The notes: generated by a model from the letters alone, not told the origin. A stretch of 26,122 nucleotides of DNA from Eutrophocola sp964601805 (GCA_964601805.1 CAZROW010000045.1:1-26122), one strand, 5' to 3'; counted from the first letter of the stretch, positions 7,564-15,324 are shown. Numbers and translations: made by a program.

Positions 7564-7685
7564 GATATTTCCCTACAGAATTTTTGGCCTATGATAACAC
7601 GGTGTTTTACGCAATCGTGGACATGGCAGACCAACTGCGCTGATTGCCTGTGTTATTATGCGCCACCCCGGAAAAAAGTGATCCT

Positions 7686-8714
7686 ATGAAAGTACTTGGT
7701 ATAGAAACCTCCTGTGATGAAACCGGCATTGCGGTGTACGACAGCGACAAGGGTTTGCTGGGTGACGCCCTCTACAGCCAGGTGAAATTGCACCAGAAAT
7801 ACGGCGGTGTCGTGCCCGAGCTCGCCTCCCGCGACCATATTCGCCGTACGCTCCCCCTGATTCGTGAAGTCCTGGAAAAATCCGGCTGCACGCTGGCCGA
7901 TATGGACGGGCTGGCCTATACGGCCGGTCCCGGTCTTGCCGGTGCCCTGCTGGTGGGCGCCTCGGTGGGTCGGTCCCTGGGAATGACTCTGGGCATACCT
8001 ACGATCGGTGTGCATCACATGGAAGGTCATTTGCTGGCGCCCCTGCTGGAAGAAAACGGACCGCAGTTTCCCTTTGTGGCCTTGCTGGTTTCCGGCGGTC
8101 ATACCCAGCTGGTGGAAGTCCCCGAGATAGGCACCTACAAGCTTATCGGTGAGTCCGTGGATGATGCCGCCGGTGAAGCCTTCGACAAGGTGGCCAAGAT
8201 GCTTGGCCTGCCGTATCCGGGCGGTCCCCATGTGGCGAAACTGGCCGAGCAGGGCACTCCCAACCGTTTTGATTTTCCACGCCCCATGACCAATCGTCCC
8301 GGACTGGATTTCAGTTTCAGCGGGCTGAAAACCTTTACCCTGAATACCGTCAATGACCACACACAGGACGGCAGCCTGGATGAGCAGACCCGGGCCGATA
8401 TCGCCTGGGCATTCCAGGAAGCGGTGGTGGATACCATGGTCATCAAGTGCCGCCGTGCCTTTCAGCACAGCGGCATGAAGCGCCTGGTGATTGCCGGCGG
8501 TGTCAGTGCCAATACCCGGTTGCGAGAAAAACTTGGCGAGATGGCCCGCGCCGAAGGCGGTGAACTGTTTTATCCCGGCTTTGCCTACTGCACGGACAAT
8601 GGCGCCATGATTGCCTATGCCGGTTGCATGCGCCTGATGGCAGGGCAATCAGACGACCTGGCTATCCAGGCCAAACCGCGCTGGAACCTGGAAAGCCTGC
8701 CGGCTATCGGCTAG
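7686..8714 (+). CDS. tsaD: tRNA N6-adenosine threonylcarbamoyltransferase TsaD
   Basis: Transfers the threonylcarbamoyl group to A37 of ANN-decoding tRNAs, working with TsaB, TsaE and TsaC. It is 342 aa, the normal length. The ASKHA fold begins MKVLGIETSCDETGIAVYD. The metal-binding His111 and His115 lie in VHHMEGH, followed by LVSGGHTQLV and, near the end, the FAYCTDNGAMIAY motif. The frame extends upstream to a TTG at 7644, but ATG at 7686 gives the universal MKVLGIETS start. It normally diverges directly from rpsU; here three genes intervene. folB begins 79 bases downstream. Confidence 0.98.
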   Translation: MKVLGIETSCDETGIAVYDSDKGLLGDALYSQVKLHQKYGGVVPELASRDHIRRTLPLIREVLEKSGCTLADMDGLAYTAGPGLAGALLVGASVGRSLGMTLGIPTIGVHHMEGHLLAPLLEENGPQFPFVALLVSGGHTQLVEVPEIGTYKLIGESVDDAAGEAFDKVAKMLGLPYPGGPHVAKLAEQGTPNRFDFPRPMTNRPGLDFSFSGLKTFTLNTVNDHTQDGSLDEQTRADIAWAFQEAVVDTMVIKCRRAFQHSGMKRLVIAGGVSANTRLREKLGEMARAEGGELFYPGFAYCTDNGAMIAYAGCMRLMAGQSDDLAIQAKPRWNLESLPAIG

Positions 8715-8793
8715 GTGGCCAGGATCAGGGCAGCTATGAACCCGATAACCACTTTGCACGTACTAGAGTCTTTTTAACCAGAGTTGGAGAATT

Positions 8794-9165
8794 ATGGAAA
8801 TCGTTTATATCCGCGGCCTCGAAATCAAGACCGTTATTGGCGTGTATGACTGGGAGCGGGAGATCAAGCAGCGCGTGACGATCGACCTGAAGATGAAGTC
8901 GGATTTCAGCAAGGCAGCCGAAAAAGATGAAATTGAGCATGCCCTGGATTACAAGGCCGTTGCCAAGCGCCTGACATCCTTCGTTGAAGAAAGCAGTTTC
9001 AAATTAATGGAAACCCTGGGTTCACGCATAGCCGATATCGTGCAGAATGAATTCGGTGTGACCTGGTTGTACCTGGAGCTTGGTAAACCTGGCGCTGTCA
9101 CCGGCTCACGTGATGTTGGTGTGATCATTGAGCGTGGTGTGAAAAAGGATGGGGTCAGTTACTAG
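8794..9165 (+). CDS. folB: Dihydroneopterin aldolase
   Basis: A 123-aa cytosolic folate enzyme that splits 7,8-dihydroneopterin into 6-hydroxymethyl-dihydropterin and glycolaldehyde. It shows the family start IRGLEIKTVIGVYDWERE, the Asp-Tyr-Lys segment ALDYKAV, the pterin-contacting ETLGSRIADIV region and the C-terminal LGKPGAVTGSRDVGV strand with the conserved Lys. Length is standard. ATG has TTGGAG seven bases upstream. The last base of its TAG stop is the first base of the folK GTG, so the two are translationally coupled and feed consecutive steps. Confidence 0.96.
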   Translation: MEIVYIRGLEIKTVIGVYDWEREIKQRVTIDLKMKSDFSKAAEKDEIEHALDYKAVAKRLTSFVEESSFKLMETLGSRIADIVQNEFGVTWLYLELGKPGAVTGSRDVGVIIERGVKKDGVSY

Positions 9166-9677
9166 TGACATGGGTGACACTCAGCCTGGGCAGTAACCTG
9201 GATCCGGTGATGAACCTGACCAGTTGTCTTGATGCCCTGTTGTTACAGTTCAATGACCTCAGCCTGTCCTCGGTATTTGAAAGCGAAGCCGTGGGCTTTG
9301 AAGGCGATAACTTTCTCAACATGGTGGTGGGTGTCGACACTGAACTGGAACTGGCAGCACTGTCAGCCACGCTCAAGGATATCGAGGACAAATACGGACG
9401 GGACAGATCACAGCCCAAATTCAGCGGCAGGACCCTGGATATCGATATCCTCACCTATGACAACCTGGCCGGGGAATTCAACGGCATCCGCCTGCCCCGC
9501 GCCGAAATTGAAACCAACGCCTTTGTCCTGTGGCCCCTGTCGCAGATATGCGGAAAACAGAAGCACCCGGTACTGAAGAAATCGTTCGCAACAATGTGGG
9601 AGGAATACGACAAGGACAAGCAGCAGTTGTGGCCGGTTGATTTCAAGTGGCATGGGCGGATGATATCCAGGCGATAA
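9165..9677 (+). CDS. folK: 6-hydroxymethyl-7,8-dihydropterin pyrophosphokinase
   Basis: HPPK, the folate step after FolB: it transfers pyrophosphate from ATP to hydroxymethyl-dihydropterin. It is 170 aa. Motifs in order are LSLGSNLDP at the start, the pterin-binding FLNMVV, and the Mg/ATP-binding GRDRSQPKFSGRTLDIDIL with its two Asp, a somewhat divergent form of the usual RWGPRxLDxD motif. The start is GTG at 9165, overlapping the folB stop by one base, with GGATGGGG upstream. The TAA stop (9675-9677) falls inside the first unit of an octamer repeat array, suggesting the repeat insertion set or replaced the natural 3' end. Confidence 0.95.
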   Translation: MTWVTLSLGSNLDPVMNLTSCLDALLLQFNDLSLSSVFESEAVGFEGDNFLNMVVGVDTELELAALSATLKDIEDKYGRDRSQPKFSGRTLDIDILTYDNLAGEFNGIRLPRAEIETNAFVLWPLSQICGKQKHPVLKKSFATMWEEYDKDKQQLWPVDFKWHGRMISRR

Positions 9678-9703
9678 AACGATAAATCGATAAAGCGATA
9701 AAG
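9672..9703 (+). repeat. Tandem octamer CGATAAAN, four exact copies
   Basis: Units at 9672, 9680, 9688 and 9696 read CGATAAA plus one variable base (A, T, G, G). The array is separated by two bases from the GTAG foot of the hairpin at 9706. The reverse complement of the same array, again exactly four units, occurs at 16749-16780 next to another hairpin of the same subfamily. The folK stop codon is inside the first unit. Confidence 0.92.
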
Positions 9704-9705
9704 GT

Positions 9706-9741
9706 GTAGGTCGGCATAGGCTCGTAGAGCCGTTTGCCGAC
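9706..9741 (+). repeat. REP-like GTAG hairpin, family B (copy 2)
   Basis: GTAG at 9706-9709 is followed by arms GTCGGCATAGGC (9710-9721) and GCCGTTTGCCGAC (9729-9741) around the 7-base loop TCGTAGA. GTCGGCA pairs with TGCCGAC, then a 2/3-base internal loop, then GGC with GCC. This is the same 12-7-13 geometry as the copy at 16798. The 13-base right arm is identical to that of the copy at 16685. Confidence 0.85.
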
Positions 9742-9758
9742 GGCTTCGATGGGCTTTT

Positions 9759-9775
9759 CGATAAAAGGATAAAAG
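9759..9775 (+). repeat. Degenerate octamer-like repeat after the hairpin
   Basis: CGATAAAAG followed by GATAAAAG resembles two more, imperfect, units of the CGATAAAN repeat on the far side of the 9706 hairpin. It ends 10 bases before the ATG at 9786, and the GGGGG after it probably serves as that gene's ribosome site. Confidence 0.5.
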
Positions 9776-9785
9776 GGGGCTCGTT

Positions 9786-10001
9786 ATGAAAATGGTGTTT
9801 ACGCATACCAATCCTGCACTGGTCGGGCTGGCCAAATCCATGCTGGAAAGTGAAGGTTTCGAGGTCATGCTCAAGAACGAGTTTTCCACCGCCGGCATTC
9901 CTCCCTACAACCTGGACCAGGAGCTCTGGGTAATCAGGGACAGTGATGCTGCCAGGGCGGCAGAGATACTGGAAGACCTCGACGAACAACACAACGACTG
10001 A
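9786..10001 (+). CDS. DUF2007 domain-containing protein
   Basis: A 71-aa cytosolic protein that fits the DUF2007 (putative signal transducing protein) family over its whole length. It starts KMVFTHTNPALVGLAKSMLE, continues with GFEVMLKNEFS, and has the conserved LWVIRDSDAARAAEIL near the end. The ferredoxin-like fold is thought to bind small ligands or proteins; no activity is established. ATG has GGGGG eight bases upstream. Only three bases separate its stop from the following acetyltransferase gene, so the two are cotranscribed. Confidence 0.88.
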   Translation: MKMVFTHTNPALVGLAKSMLESEGFEVMLKNEFSTAGIPPYNLDQELWVIRDSDAARAAEILEDLDEQHND

Positions 10002-10004
10002 CGC

Positions 10005-10517
10005 ATGGAGATTGTCACTACCCAGGTCAAACATGCCGCAGCCCTGTCGGACTATTACCTGAGGAATGCTGAACGTTTCACGCCCTGGCAACCCCATGTC
10101 AGTCCCGGTCATCACAGCGTGGTTGCCTGGCAGCAGCGTTTGCAGGACCGGGAACGTGATTACAGGGAAGGCAGGGCAGTCCACTTCATTGCCCTGGATG
10201 GCGACAGGGTTATCGCGTCCTGCTCACTGACCAACATCATTTACCATCCTGCCTGCTACTGCCACCTGGGGTACTCCGTTGATGCCCAGCATGAAGGCAC
10301 AGGTAAGATGTCGCAACTGGTCAGGCATGCAGTCGATTACGGGTTCAATACCCTGCGCCTGAACCGGGTATGCGCCAGTTACATGCCGTCAAATACCCGT
10401 TCTGCCAGGTTGCTCGAGCGCCTGGGCTTTGAGAAGGAAGGCTTTGCCCGCCGTTACCTGCGCATCAATGGTCGTTGGGAGGATCATGTACTGACCGCGC
10501 TGATCAATCCCGAGTAG
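10005..10517 (+). CDS. GNAT N-acetyltransferase, RimJ/RimL-like
   Basis: A 170-aa single-domain acetyl-CoA-dependent acetyltransferase of the type that modifies ribosomal-protein N-termini or small amines. The core strand YCHLGYSVDAQHEGTGKMSQ carries the acetyl-CoA pyrophosphate loop (Q-H-E-G-T-G). LRLNRVCASYMPSNTRSARL and LERLGFEKEGFAR are the hallmarks of the RimJ/RimL branch. The target is unknown. It lies three bases behind the DUF2007 gene. Its TAG stop is the TAG of the GTAG foot of the REP-like element at 10514, so the repeat supplies the stop codon. Confidence 0.9.
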   Translation: MEIVTTQVKHAAALSDYYLRNAERFTPWQPHVSPGHHSVVAWQQRLQDRERDYREGRAVHFIALDGDRVIASCSLTNIIYHPACYCHLGYSVDAQHEGTGKMSQLVRHAVDYGFNTLRLNRVCASYMPSNTRSARLLERLGFEKEGFARRYLRINGRWEDHVLTALINPE

Positions 10518-10605
10518 GCCGGAAATGGCCCAAAGGGCCATCTCCGGCATGGAGATGCATGATGCCGTGGACCTGCCGGAGATTGCTGCGCAATTTCCGG
10601 CCTAC
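10514..10605. repeat. BIME-like pair of REP hairpins, family A (copy 2)
   Basis: The outer ends are GTAG (10514) and CTAC (10605), so the two units point outward as inverted copies. Unit 1 is GCCGGAAATGGCC, a CAAA loop, GGGCCATCTCCGGC. Unit 2 (10575-10601) is GCCGGAGATTGC, a TGC loop, GCAATTTCCGGC. Both have one central A-C or G-T mispair. Nearly identical in sequence and layout to the element at 12975. It lies between the acetyltransferase and M3 peptidase genes, both on the plus strand. Confidence 0.92.
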
Positions 10606-10734
10606 ATAATCTGGACCCACCCGGTTGTTCCCTGAAATTTTCCCCCTTGACCCCTGCCATGATAAATGGGAACTTTAAACACCTCTCCCGCAAGACTTTC
10701 GATACTTAATTCCGGACAACGACACAGGTGAATC

Positions 10735-12933
10735 ATGAACACCCGAACCTACAGCCATCTTGCTTTACTGCTGATACTTCCGGCCCTGCTGGTTTCCTGC
10801 TCTGATAACAGTGATCAGGCCGCCCAGCAAACCACCATGCAGGATACCTCGCAAACACCCACCATGACCGATACCGAAGACACCGCAACACCCAACCCGT
10901 TTTTTTCTGTAAGCCCCTTGCCCCTGCAGTATCCGCCGTTTGACCAGATCAGCACGGATCATTACCTGCCGGCCTTTGAGCGCGGCATGGCGGAGCACCT
11001 GGAAGAAATTGCCGCGATCGTGAACCAGGCGGAAGATCCAACTTTTGAAAACACGATGATTCCACTGGAACAATCCGGGCAGTTACTGGATCGGGTTTCC
11101 ACGGTGTTCTTCGCCATGTCTTCAGCCCATACCAATGATGCGATCAATGACATTGAAGTTGAGATAGCGCCAAAATTATCGGCACACACGGACCAGATCC
11201 TGCTGGATGCCGGCCTGTTTGCCCGCATCAGTGAGTTGTATGAACGTCGTGACAGTCTGGGACTGGATGCCGAAGCCATGCGACTGATCGAGGAGAACTA
11301 CAAGGATTTCGTGCGCGCTGGTGCACAGCTTGATGTGGAACAAAAGGAGCAGCTCAAGGCCATCAACCTGGAGCTTGCCGAGCTGTCCACCAGTTTCAGC
11401 CAGAATGTCCTGGATGAAGTCAACGCACTGGCCATTGTCGTGGATTCCCGGGAAGAGCTGGCCGGTCTGAGTGATGCCCAAATCCAGGCCGCTTCGGACC
11501 GGGCCGAAGCCGATGGCATGCCCGGCAAATTCATCCTGCCCCTGGTCAACACCAGTGGCCAGCCCCCGCTGGCCAGCCTGGAAAACCGGGCATTGCGCCA
11601 GCATATCCAGGAAACCTCCGTCTCCCGCGGTCATCGCGGTGGCGAATTTGATAACCGGGAAATACTCAGCCGTACGGCGCGCCTGCGTGCCGAACGGGCA
11701 CAACTCCTGGGTTATGCCTCACACGCCGACTATGTGCTGGAAAACCAGACTGCCCAGACGGTAGCTGCCGTCAACCAGCGCCTGTCCGAACTCACGGCGC
11801 CGGCTATTGCGAATGCACAGGCCGAAGCTGCTGACTTGCAGGCCATGATAGAAGCCGAGGGTGAAGACTTTGACCTGGCCCCGTGGGACTGGGACTTTTA
11901 TACCGAAAAAGTCAGGCAGGCCCGTTACAACTTTGATGCTTCCCAACTGCGTCCCTATTTTGAAGTGGACAATGTCCTGCAAAACGGTGTCTTTTACGCG
12001 GCCAGCCAGATTTACGGCATCACCTTCGAAGAACGTTTTGACCTGCCGGTGTACCAGGAAGATGTACGCGTGTTTGAAGTCTTTGACGCCGACGGCTCCA
12101 CCCTGGCCTTTTTCATTCTTGATCCTTTTTCACGGCCCAGTAAACGCGGTGGTGCCTGGATGAATGCCTATGTCTCGCAGTCTGACCTGATGGGCACGCA
12201 GCCGGTAGTGGCAAACCACCTGAATATTTCCCCGCCACCTCCCGGTGAGCCGGCCCTGATGACCTTTGATAACGTGACCACCATGTTCCATGAATTCGGT
12301 CATGCCCTGCATGGCATGTTCTCCGATGTGACTTATCCCTCCTTTGCCGGTACGCGCGTGCCGCGTGACTTCGTGGAATACCCCTCGCAGGTCAACGAGA
12401 TGTGGGCGGTGTGGCCTGATGTGCTGGAAAACTATGCCGTGCATTACGAAACCGGCGAGCCCATGCCCCGGGAATTGCTGGACCGTTTGCTGGAAGCGCA
12501 GAAGTTCAATGAAGGCTTTGCCACGTCCGAGTACCTGATGTCATCCATTGCCGATATGGCGCTGCACCAGCTGGCGCCCGATGACGTGCCGTCAGCAGAC
12601 GAGATCATGGCCTTTGAAAACCAGGCCCTGGCGGATGCCGGTGCCCTGATGGAAGAAATACCACCGCGTTACCACCTGACCTACTTCTCCCACATCATGG
12701 GGGGGTACTCGGCCGGTTATTACTCCTATATCTGGAGTGAGGTGCTGGATGCCGATACCGTGGAGTGGTTCAAGGAAAATGGCGGCATGCTGATGGAAAA
12801 CGGCCAGTACTTTCGCGATACCCTGTTGTCAAAAGGTGGCAGTGTCGAAGCGATGCAACTGTTTGAGAATTTCCGAGGCCGCGAACCGGATGTGACACCA
12901 CTGCTGGAAAGAAGAGGCCTGACGCCGCAATAA
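10735..12933 (+). CDS. M3-family zinc metallopeptidase, peptidyl-dipeptidase-like lipoprotein
   Basis: A 732-aa thimet-type peptidase resembling Dcp/oligopeptidase A, which trims short peptides. The N-terminus is a lipoprotein signal with lipobox LVSC (Cys22) and a Thr/Gln/Asp-rich linker to about residue 55, so it is exported and lipid-anchored, whereas E. coli Dcp lacks a lipobox. Zinc ligands are His519 and His523 in FHEFGHALHG and Glu548 in DFVEYPSQ, with the family's usual 29-residue spacing. The substrate-binding FSHIMGGYSAGYYSYIW closes the domain. Its own transcript is likely: a 217-base gap with a REP-like element precedes it, and another follows it. A periplasmic role in peptide breakdown is inferred from the anchor; the exact exo-specificity is not readable. 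Confidence 0.93.
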   Translation: MNTRTYSHLALLLILPALLVSCSDNSDQAAQQTTMQDTSQTPTMTDTEDTATPNPFFSVSPLPLQYPPFDQISTDHYLPAFERGMAEHLEEIAAIVNQAEDPTFENTMIPLEQSGQLLDRVSTVFFAMSSAHTNDAINDIEVEIAPKLSAHTDQILLDAGLFARISELYERRDSLGLDAEAMRLIEENYKDFVRAGAQLDVEQKEQLKAINLELAELSTSFSQNVLDEVNALAIVVDSREELAGLSDAQIQAASDRAEADGMPGKFILPLVNTSGQPPLASLENRALRQHIQETSVSRGHRGGEFDNREILSRTARLRAERAQLLGYASHADYVLENQTAQTVAAVNQRLSELTAPAIANAQAEAADLQAMIEAEGEDFDLAPWDWDFYTEKVRQARYNFDASQLRPYFEVDNVLQNGVFYAASQIYGITFEERFDLPVYQEDVRVFEVFDADGSTLAFFILDPFSRPSKRGGAWMNAYVSQSDLMGTQPVVANHLNISPPPPGEPALMTFDNVTTMFHEFGHALHGMFSDVTYPSFAGTRVPRDFVEYPSQVNEMWAVWPDVLENYAVHYETGEPMPRELLDRLLEAQKFNEGFATSEYLMSSIADMALHQLAPDDVPSADEIMAFENQALADAGALMEEIPPRYHLTYFSHIMGGYSAGYYSYIWSEVLDADTVEWFKENGGMLMENGQYFRDTLLSKGGSVEAMQLFENFRGREPDVTPLLERRGLTPQ

Positions 12934-12974
12934 GGCATCGGTAAAGGTATGCCGAATGACAACCTGCATACCTC

Positions 12975-13066
12975 GTAGGCCGGAAATGGCCCAAGGGGCC
13001 ATCTCCGGCAATACTATCCATAATCTGGCCGGGATGCCGGAGATTGCTGCGCAATTTCCGGCCTAC
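12975..13066. repeat. BIME-like pair of REP hairpins, family A (copy 3)
   Basis: Outer ends GTAG (12975) and CTAC (13066). Unit 1 is GCCGGAAATGGCC with a CAAG loop. Unit 2 (13036-13062) is GCCGGAGATTGC, a TGC loop, GCAATTTCCGGC, identical to unit 2 of the element at 10514. The spacers between units differ completely, so the paired stems, not the whole element, are conserved. It lies between the M3 peptidase and the sulfotransferase. Confidence 0.92.
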
Positions 13067-13106
13067 ACCGATTATTAACAAAATAATAAAAAGAGATTTA
13101 AAAACC

Positions 13107-14006
13107 ATGGCTATCCCTGTAAAAAATGCGGAACAGCGCTGCTCTGTATGGGACTCCACCCGCCTGAATGATTTTCCCTTTCGTGATGATGACATCATGA
13201 TCGGTACCTGGTCGAAAAGCGGTACCACCTGGATGCAGCAACTTGTCGCCCAGCTGGTTTTCCAGGGCGACCCGGCTATTTATGGCCAGTCCATTTCTCC
13301 CTGGATTGAATTCAGGCCTGTCCCCAGGGAAGAGATGTATGCCATGGCCGAGGCCCAGGAGCACCGGCGTTTTCTCAAAACCCACTCACCCCTGAACTGC
13401 ATTCCGTTCAGGCCCGAGGTGAAATACCTGTTCATTGGGCGGGATGCAAGGGATGTGACCTGGAGCATGTACAACCACCACATGCTGTTTACGCCGGCTG
13501 CCTACGAGGCCTTCAACAATGCCCCCGACCTGGCCGGGGCACCCCTGGAACCCCTGCAATGTGATGTGCACGAGTATTACCTGCATTTACTTGAAAACGG
13601 TTATTTCGACGGTTTTCCGGATTCACCGTTCTGGCCCTGCATCAGGAGCTGGTGGGATGCCAGGGACCAGCCCAATGTCACGCTGTTGCACTACAACAAC
13701 CTGAAGGTTGATTTTGAGGGCGAGGCCAGGCGCGTCGCTGATTTTCTCGGTATAGAGGTTGCCGAAGCGCTATGGCCTCGTATCGTGAAGCACTGCAGTA
13801 TCGATTACATGCGGGAAATGGCCAGTCAACTGGATACGCTGGATCTTATTTTTGAAGGCGGTGGTGCAAAATTCATCAACAAGGGCACCAACGGGCGCTG
13901 GAAGGATGTGTTGAGCCAGGAGGAAGTTGAGCGCTGTGATGTCATTGCCGAGCGCGAACTGGGTAAGGACTGCGCGCACTGGCTCAAGACCGGGGAGCTG
14001 AACTGA
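13107..14006 (+). CDS. PAPS-dependent sulfotransferase
   Basis: A 299-aa soluble enzyme of the cytosolic SULT-like family that moves sulfate from PAPS to a hydroxyl or amine. The 5'-phosphosulfate loop is TWSKSGTTWMQQL (34-46), the catalytic His93 lies in FLKTHSPL, the 3'-phosphate site is FIGRDARDVTWSMYNH (Arg112, Ser120), and the C-terminal FINKGTNGRWKD motif is present. All key residues are in place, so it should be active. The acceptor is unknown. The frame extends upstream to 13044, but that part is REP-like DNA; ATG at 13107, after an A-rich AAGAG stretch, is the likely start. No PAPS-synthesis gene is nearby. Three bases separate its stop from the ancestral 3' end of the convergent gene. 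Confidence 0.93.
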   Translation: MAIPVKNAEQRCSVWDSTRLNDFPFRDDDIMIGTWSKSGTTWMQQLVAQLVFQGDPAIYGQSISPWIEFRPVPREEMYAMAEAQEHRRFLKTHSPLNCIPFRPEVKYLFIGRDARDVTWSMYNHHMLFTPAAYEAFNNAPDLAGAPLEPLQCDVHEYYLHLLENGYFDGFPDSPFWPCIRSWWDARDQPNVTLLHYNNLKVDFEGEARRVADFLGIEVAEALWPRIVKHCSIDYMREMASQLDTLDLIFEGGGAKFINKGTNGRWKDVLSQEEVERCDVIAERELGKDCAHWLKTGELN

Positions 14007-14009
14007 GCC

Positions 14010-14498
14010 CTAGAATTTCTCGATGTGCTGCCTGAGATCGAATGGCGGCGTTTCTTCCACCAGGCGATCCACCAGCTTGATGAATTACGGGTCAAAAGTG
14101 CCGGATAGTTTGTAGCTGTTCCACCAGTCCCGTGTCCTTTTTGAAGACAGTTGCTGGGTTACAACAAGGATATAGGTCTCAAATGTGTCCTTGTCCAGTA
14201 AACCCAGTTTGTGCTGGCGCCAGATATATTCCCTGAAACGCAAGGCCCTGAGCATAAACGAATGCAATCGTGAGCGTTCCAGGTCAGTCAGTTCCTCTTT
14301 CCAGAACATCAGCCAGATATCGGGATGCTGGATCAGGCTTTCCACTTCTGCGCCGGCTTGCTGACGTAAATCGGTACGTGTCTGGCTCTGGGAGAGTTTG
14401 TTTGAATGCCGGATTTGTTGCGCCAGGTAGATCAGGGAAATGATCACGGCAATGGAGGAAACGGTTTCGCTGACAGCGGAGATGGCATCCCAGTTCAT
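14010..14498 (-). pseudogene. Small single-pass membrane protein, interrupted by an in-frame TAA
   Basis: The intact part (14085-14498, 137 aa) begins MNWDAISAVSETVSSIAVII. It has one N-terminal membrane segment (about 13-27), then a charged helical cytosolic region. I do not know its function; similar small proteins occur singly in marine gammaproteobacteria. After GTFDP comes TAA (14085-14087). Reading on in the same frame gives 24 more residues, FIKLVDRLVEETPPFDLRQH then IEKF, and a TAG at 14010-14012, three bases from the sulfotransferase stop. The continuation looks like a natural amphipathic C-terminus, so a Glu- or Gln-type codon probably mutated to TAA. The truncated protein may still work. 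ATG at 14498 has AGGG seven bases upstream. Confidence 0.6.
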
Positions 14499-14586
14499 GG
14501 TGCGACCCTGTTATTATTTTTTTAGATGGTGCTGTATTTTGGGGGTAAATACAATTCGTAAAGGAACGCTACTTGTCAAAGAAATC

Positions 14587-15324
14587 CTATCTGCCACCAT
14601 CTACATGCAACACCTGCCCGGTGATATAGGTGCCTTTCTCCACCAGGAATAACACGGCGTTGGCGATATCTTTTGGCGAACCCATTTTCTTCAGACTGCT
14701 TTTCTCGATAATGGCCTGTTTCTTGTCCTCATCAAGTTCCTGTCCTGGCGGCCACAGAATGGCACCGGGGGCAATGGCGTTGACGCGTACCTCGGGAGCC
14801 AGTTCCCGGGCCAGTGTTCGGGTCATGGCCTCCAGGGCAGCCTTGGCCATGGTATAGATGCTGTGGTTGATCAGCCCGCGGCGGGCATAAAGGTCGGTTA
14901 TGTTGATGATACAGCCGCGCTGCTCTTTCAGGACCAGTGCGACATGGCTGGCCAGGAATAGGGGGGCTTTGGCATTACTGGCAAACAGGTCTTCCCATTG
15001 CGCCTCGGAAACCGTTTCCACCGGCGTGGGAAAAAAAGCCGAGGCATTATTGACGAGCACATCGAGCCTGCCCCATGCACCAATGGCTGTCTCAGCCAGT
15101 GCCTTGACGGCTTTCATGTCTGATAAATCAGCCTGGCAGGTTTGCGCAGATCCCTCGCGTTGACTGTTCAGAGACTGGCAAAGATCATCGGCGGCTTTCA
15201 GGGAATGGTGACAGTGAACCACGACGTTATAGCCGTGGGCATGCAGCAGGCTGGCGGTTTCTGCTCCAAGGCGAACGCCGGCACCGGTAACAAGTGCCAC
15301 CGGTGAGTGACTGTCTGTGGTCAT
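14587..15324 (-). CDS. Pteridine reductase-like short-chain dehydrogenase
   Basis: A 245-aa classical-fold SDR. The cofactor loop TGAGVRLG (13-20), with Arg instead of the usual second Gly, is typical of pteridine reductases (PTR1/FolM). Further motifs are LVNNASAFFPTP, TDLYARRG, the catalytic Tyr and Lys in IYTMAKAAL and the closing GQVLHVDGG. The likely role is NADPH-dependent reduction of dihydropterins or dihydrofolate. folB and folK on the other strand 5 kb away, plus this gene next to cca, fit a folate-linked cluster. Its ATG overlaps the cca stop by four bases (ATGA), so it is translated from the cca mRNA. Exact substrate uncertain. Confidence 0.88.
   Translation of the reverse strand: MTTDSHSPVALVTGAGVRLGAETASLLHAHGYNVVVHCHHSLKAADDLCQSLNSQREGSAQTCQADLSDMKAVKALAETAIGAWGRLDVLVNNASAFFPTPVETVSEAQWEDLFASNAKAPLFLASHVALVLKEQRGCIINITDLYARRGLINHSIYTMAKAALEAMTRTLARELAPEVRVNAIAPGAILWPPGQELDEDKKQAIIEKSSLKKMGSPKDIANAVLFLVEKGTYITGQVLHVDGGR

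Noticed and set aside
7644..7685. 14-residue N-terminal extension of TsaD from a TTG
   Set aside because: TsaD proteins start MKVLGIETS; the extension has no family support.
7656..8648. 330-aa minus-strand open frame
   Set aside because: Antisense to tsaD with no recognisable domain.
13044..13106. N-terminal extension of the sulfotransferase
   Set aside because: It encodes REP-like palindrome sequence; ATG at 13107 is the better start.
10735..14006. M3 peptidase plus sulfotransferase as a peptide natural-product (sulfated peptide) maturation system
   Set aside because: No precursor peptide, transporter or modifying enzyme nearby; the two genes are separated by a REP-like element and look independent.
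13826..14095. 89-aa minus-strand frame overlapping the sulfotransferase 3' end
   Set aside because: Different frame from the interrupted membrane protein; it is antisense to the sulfotransferase and has no domain features.
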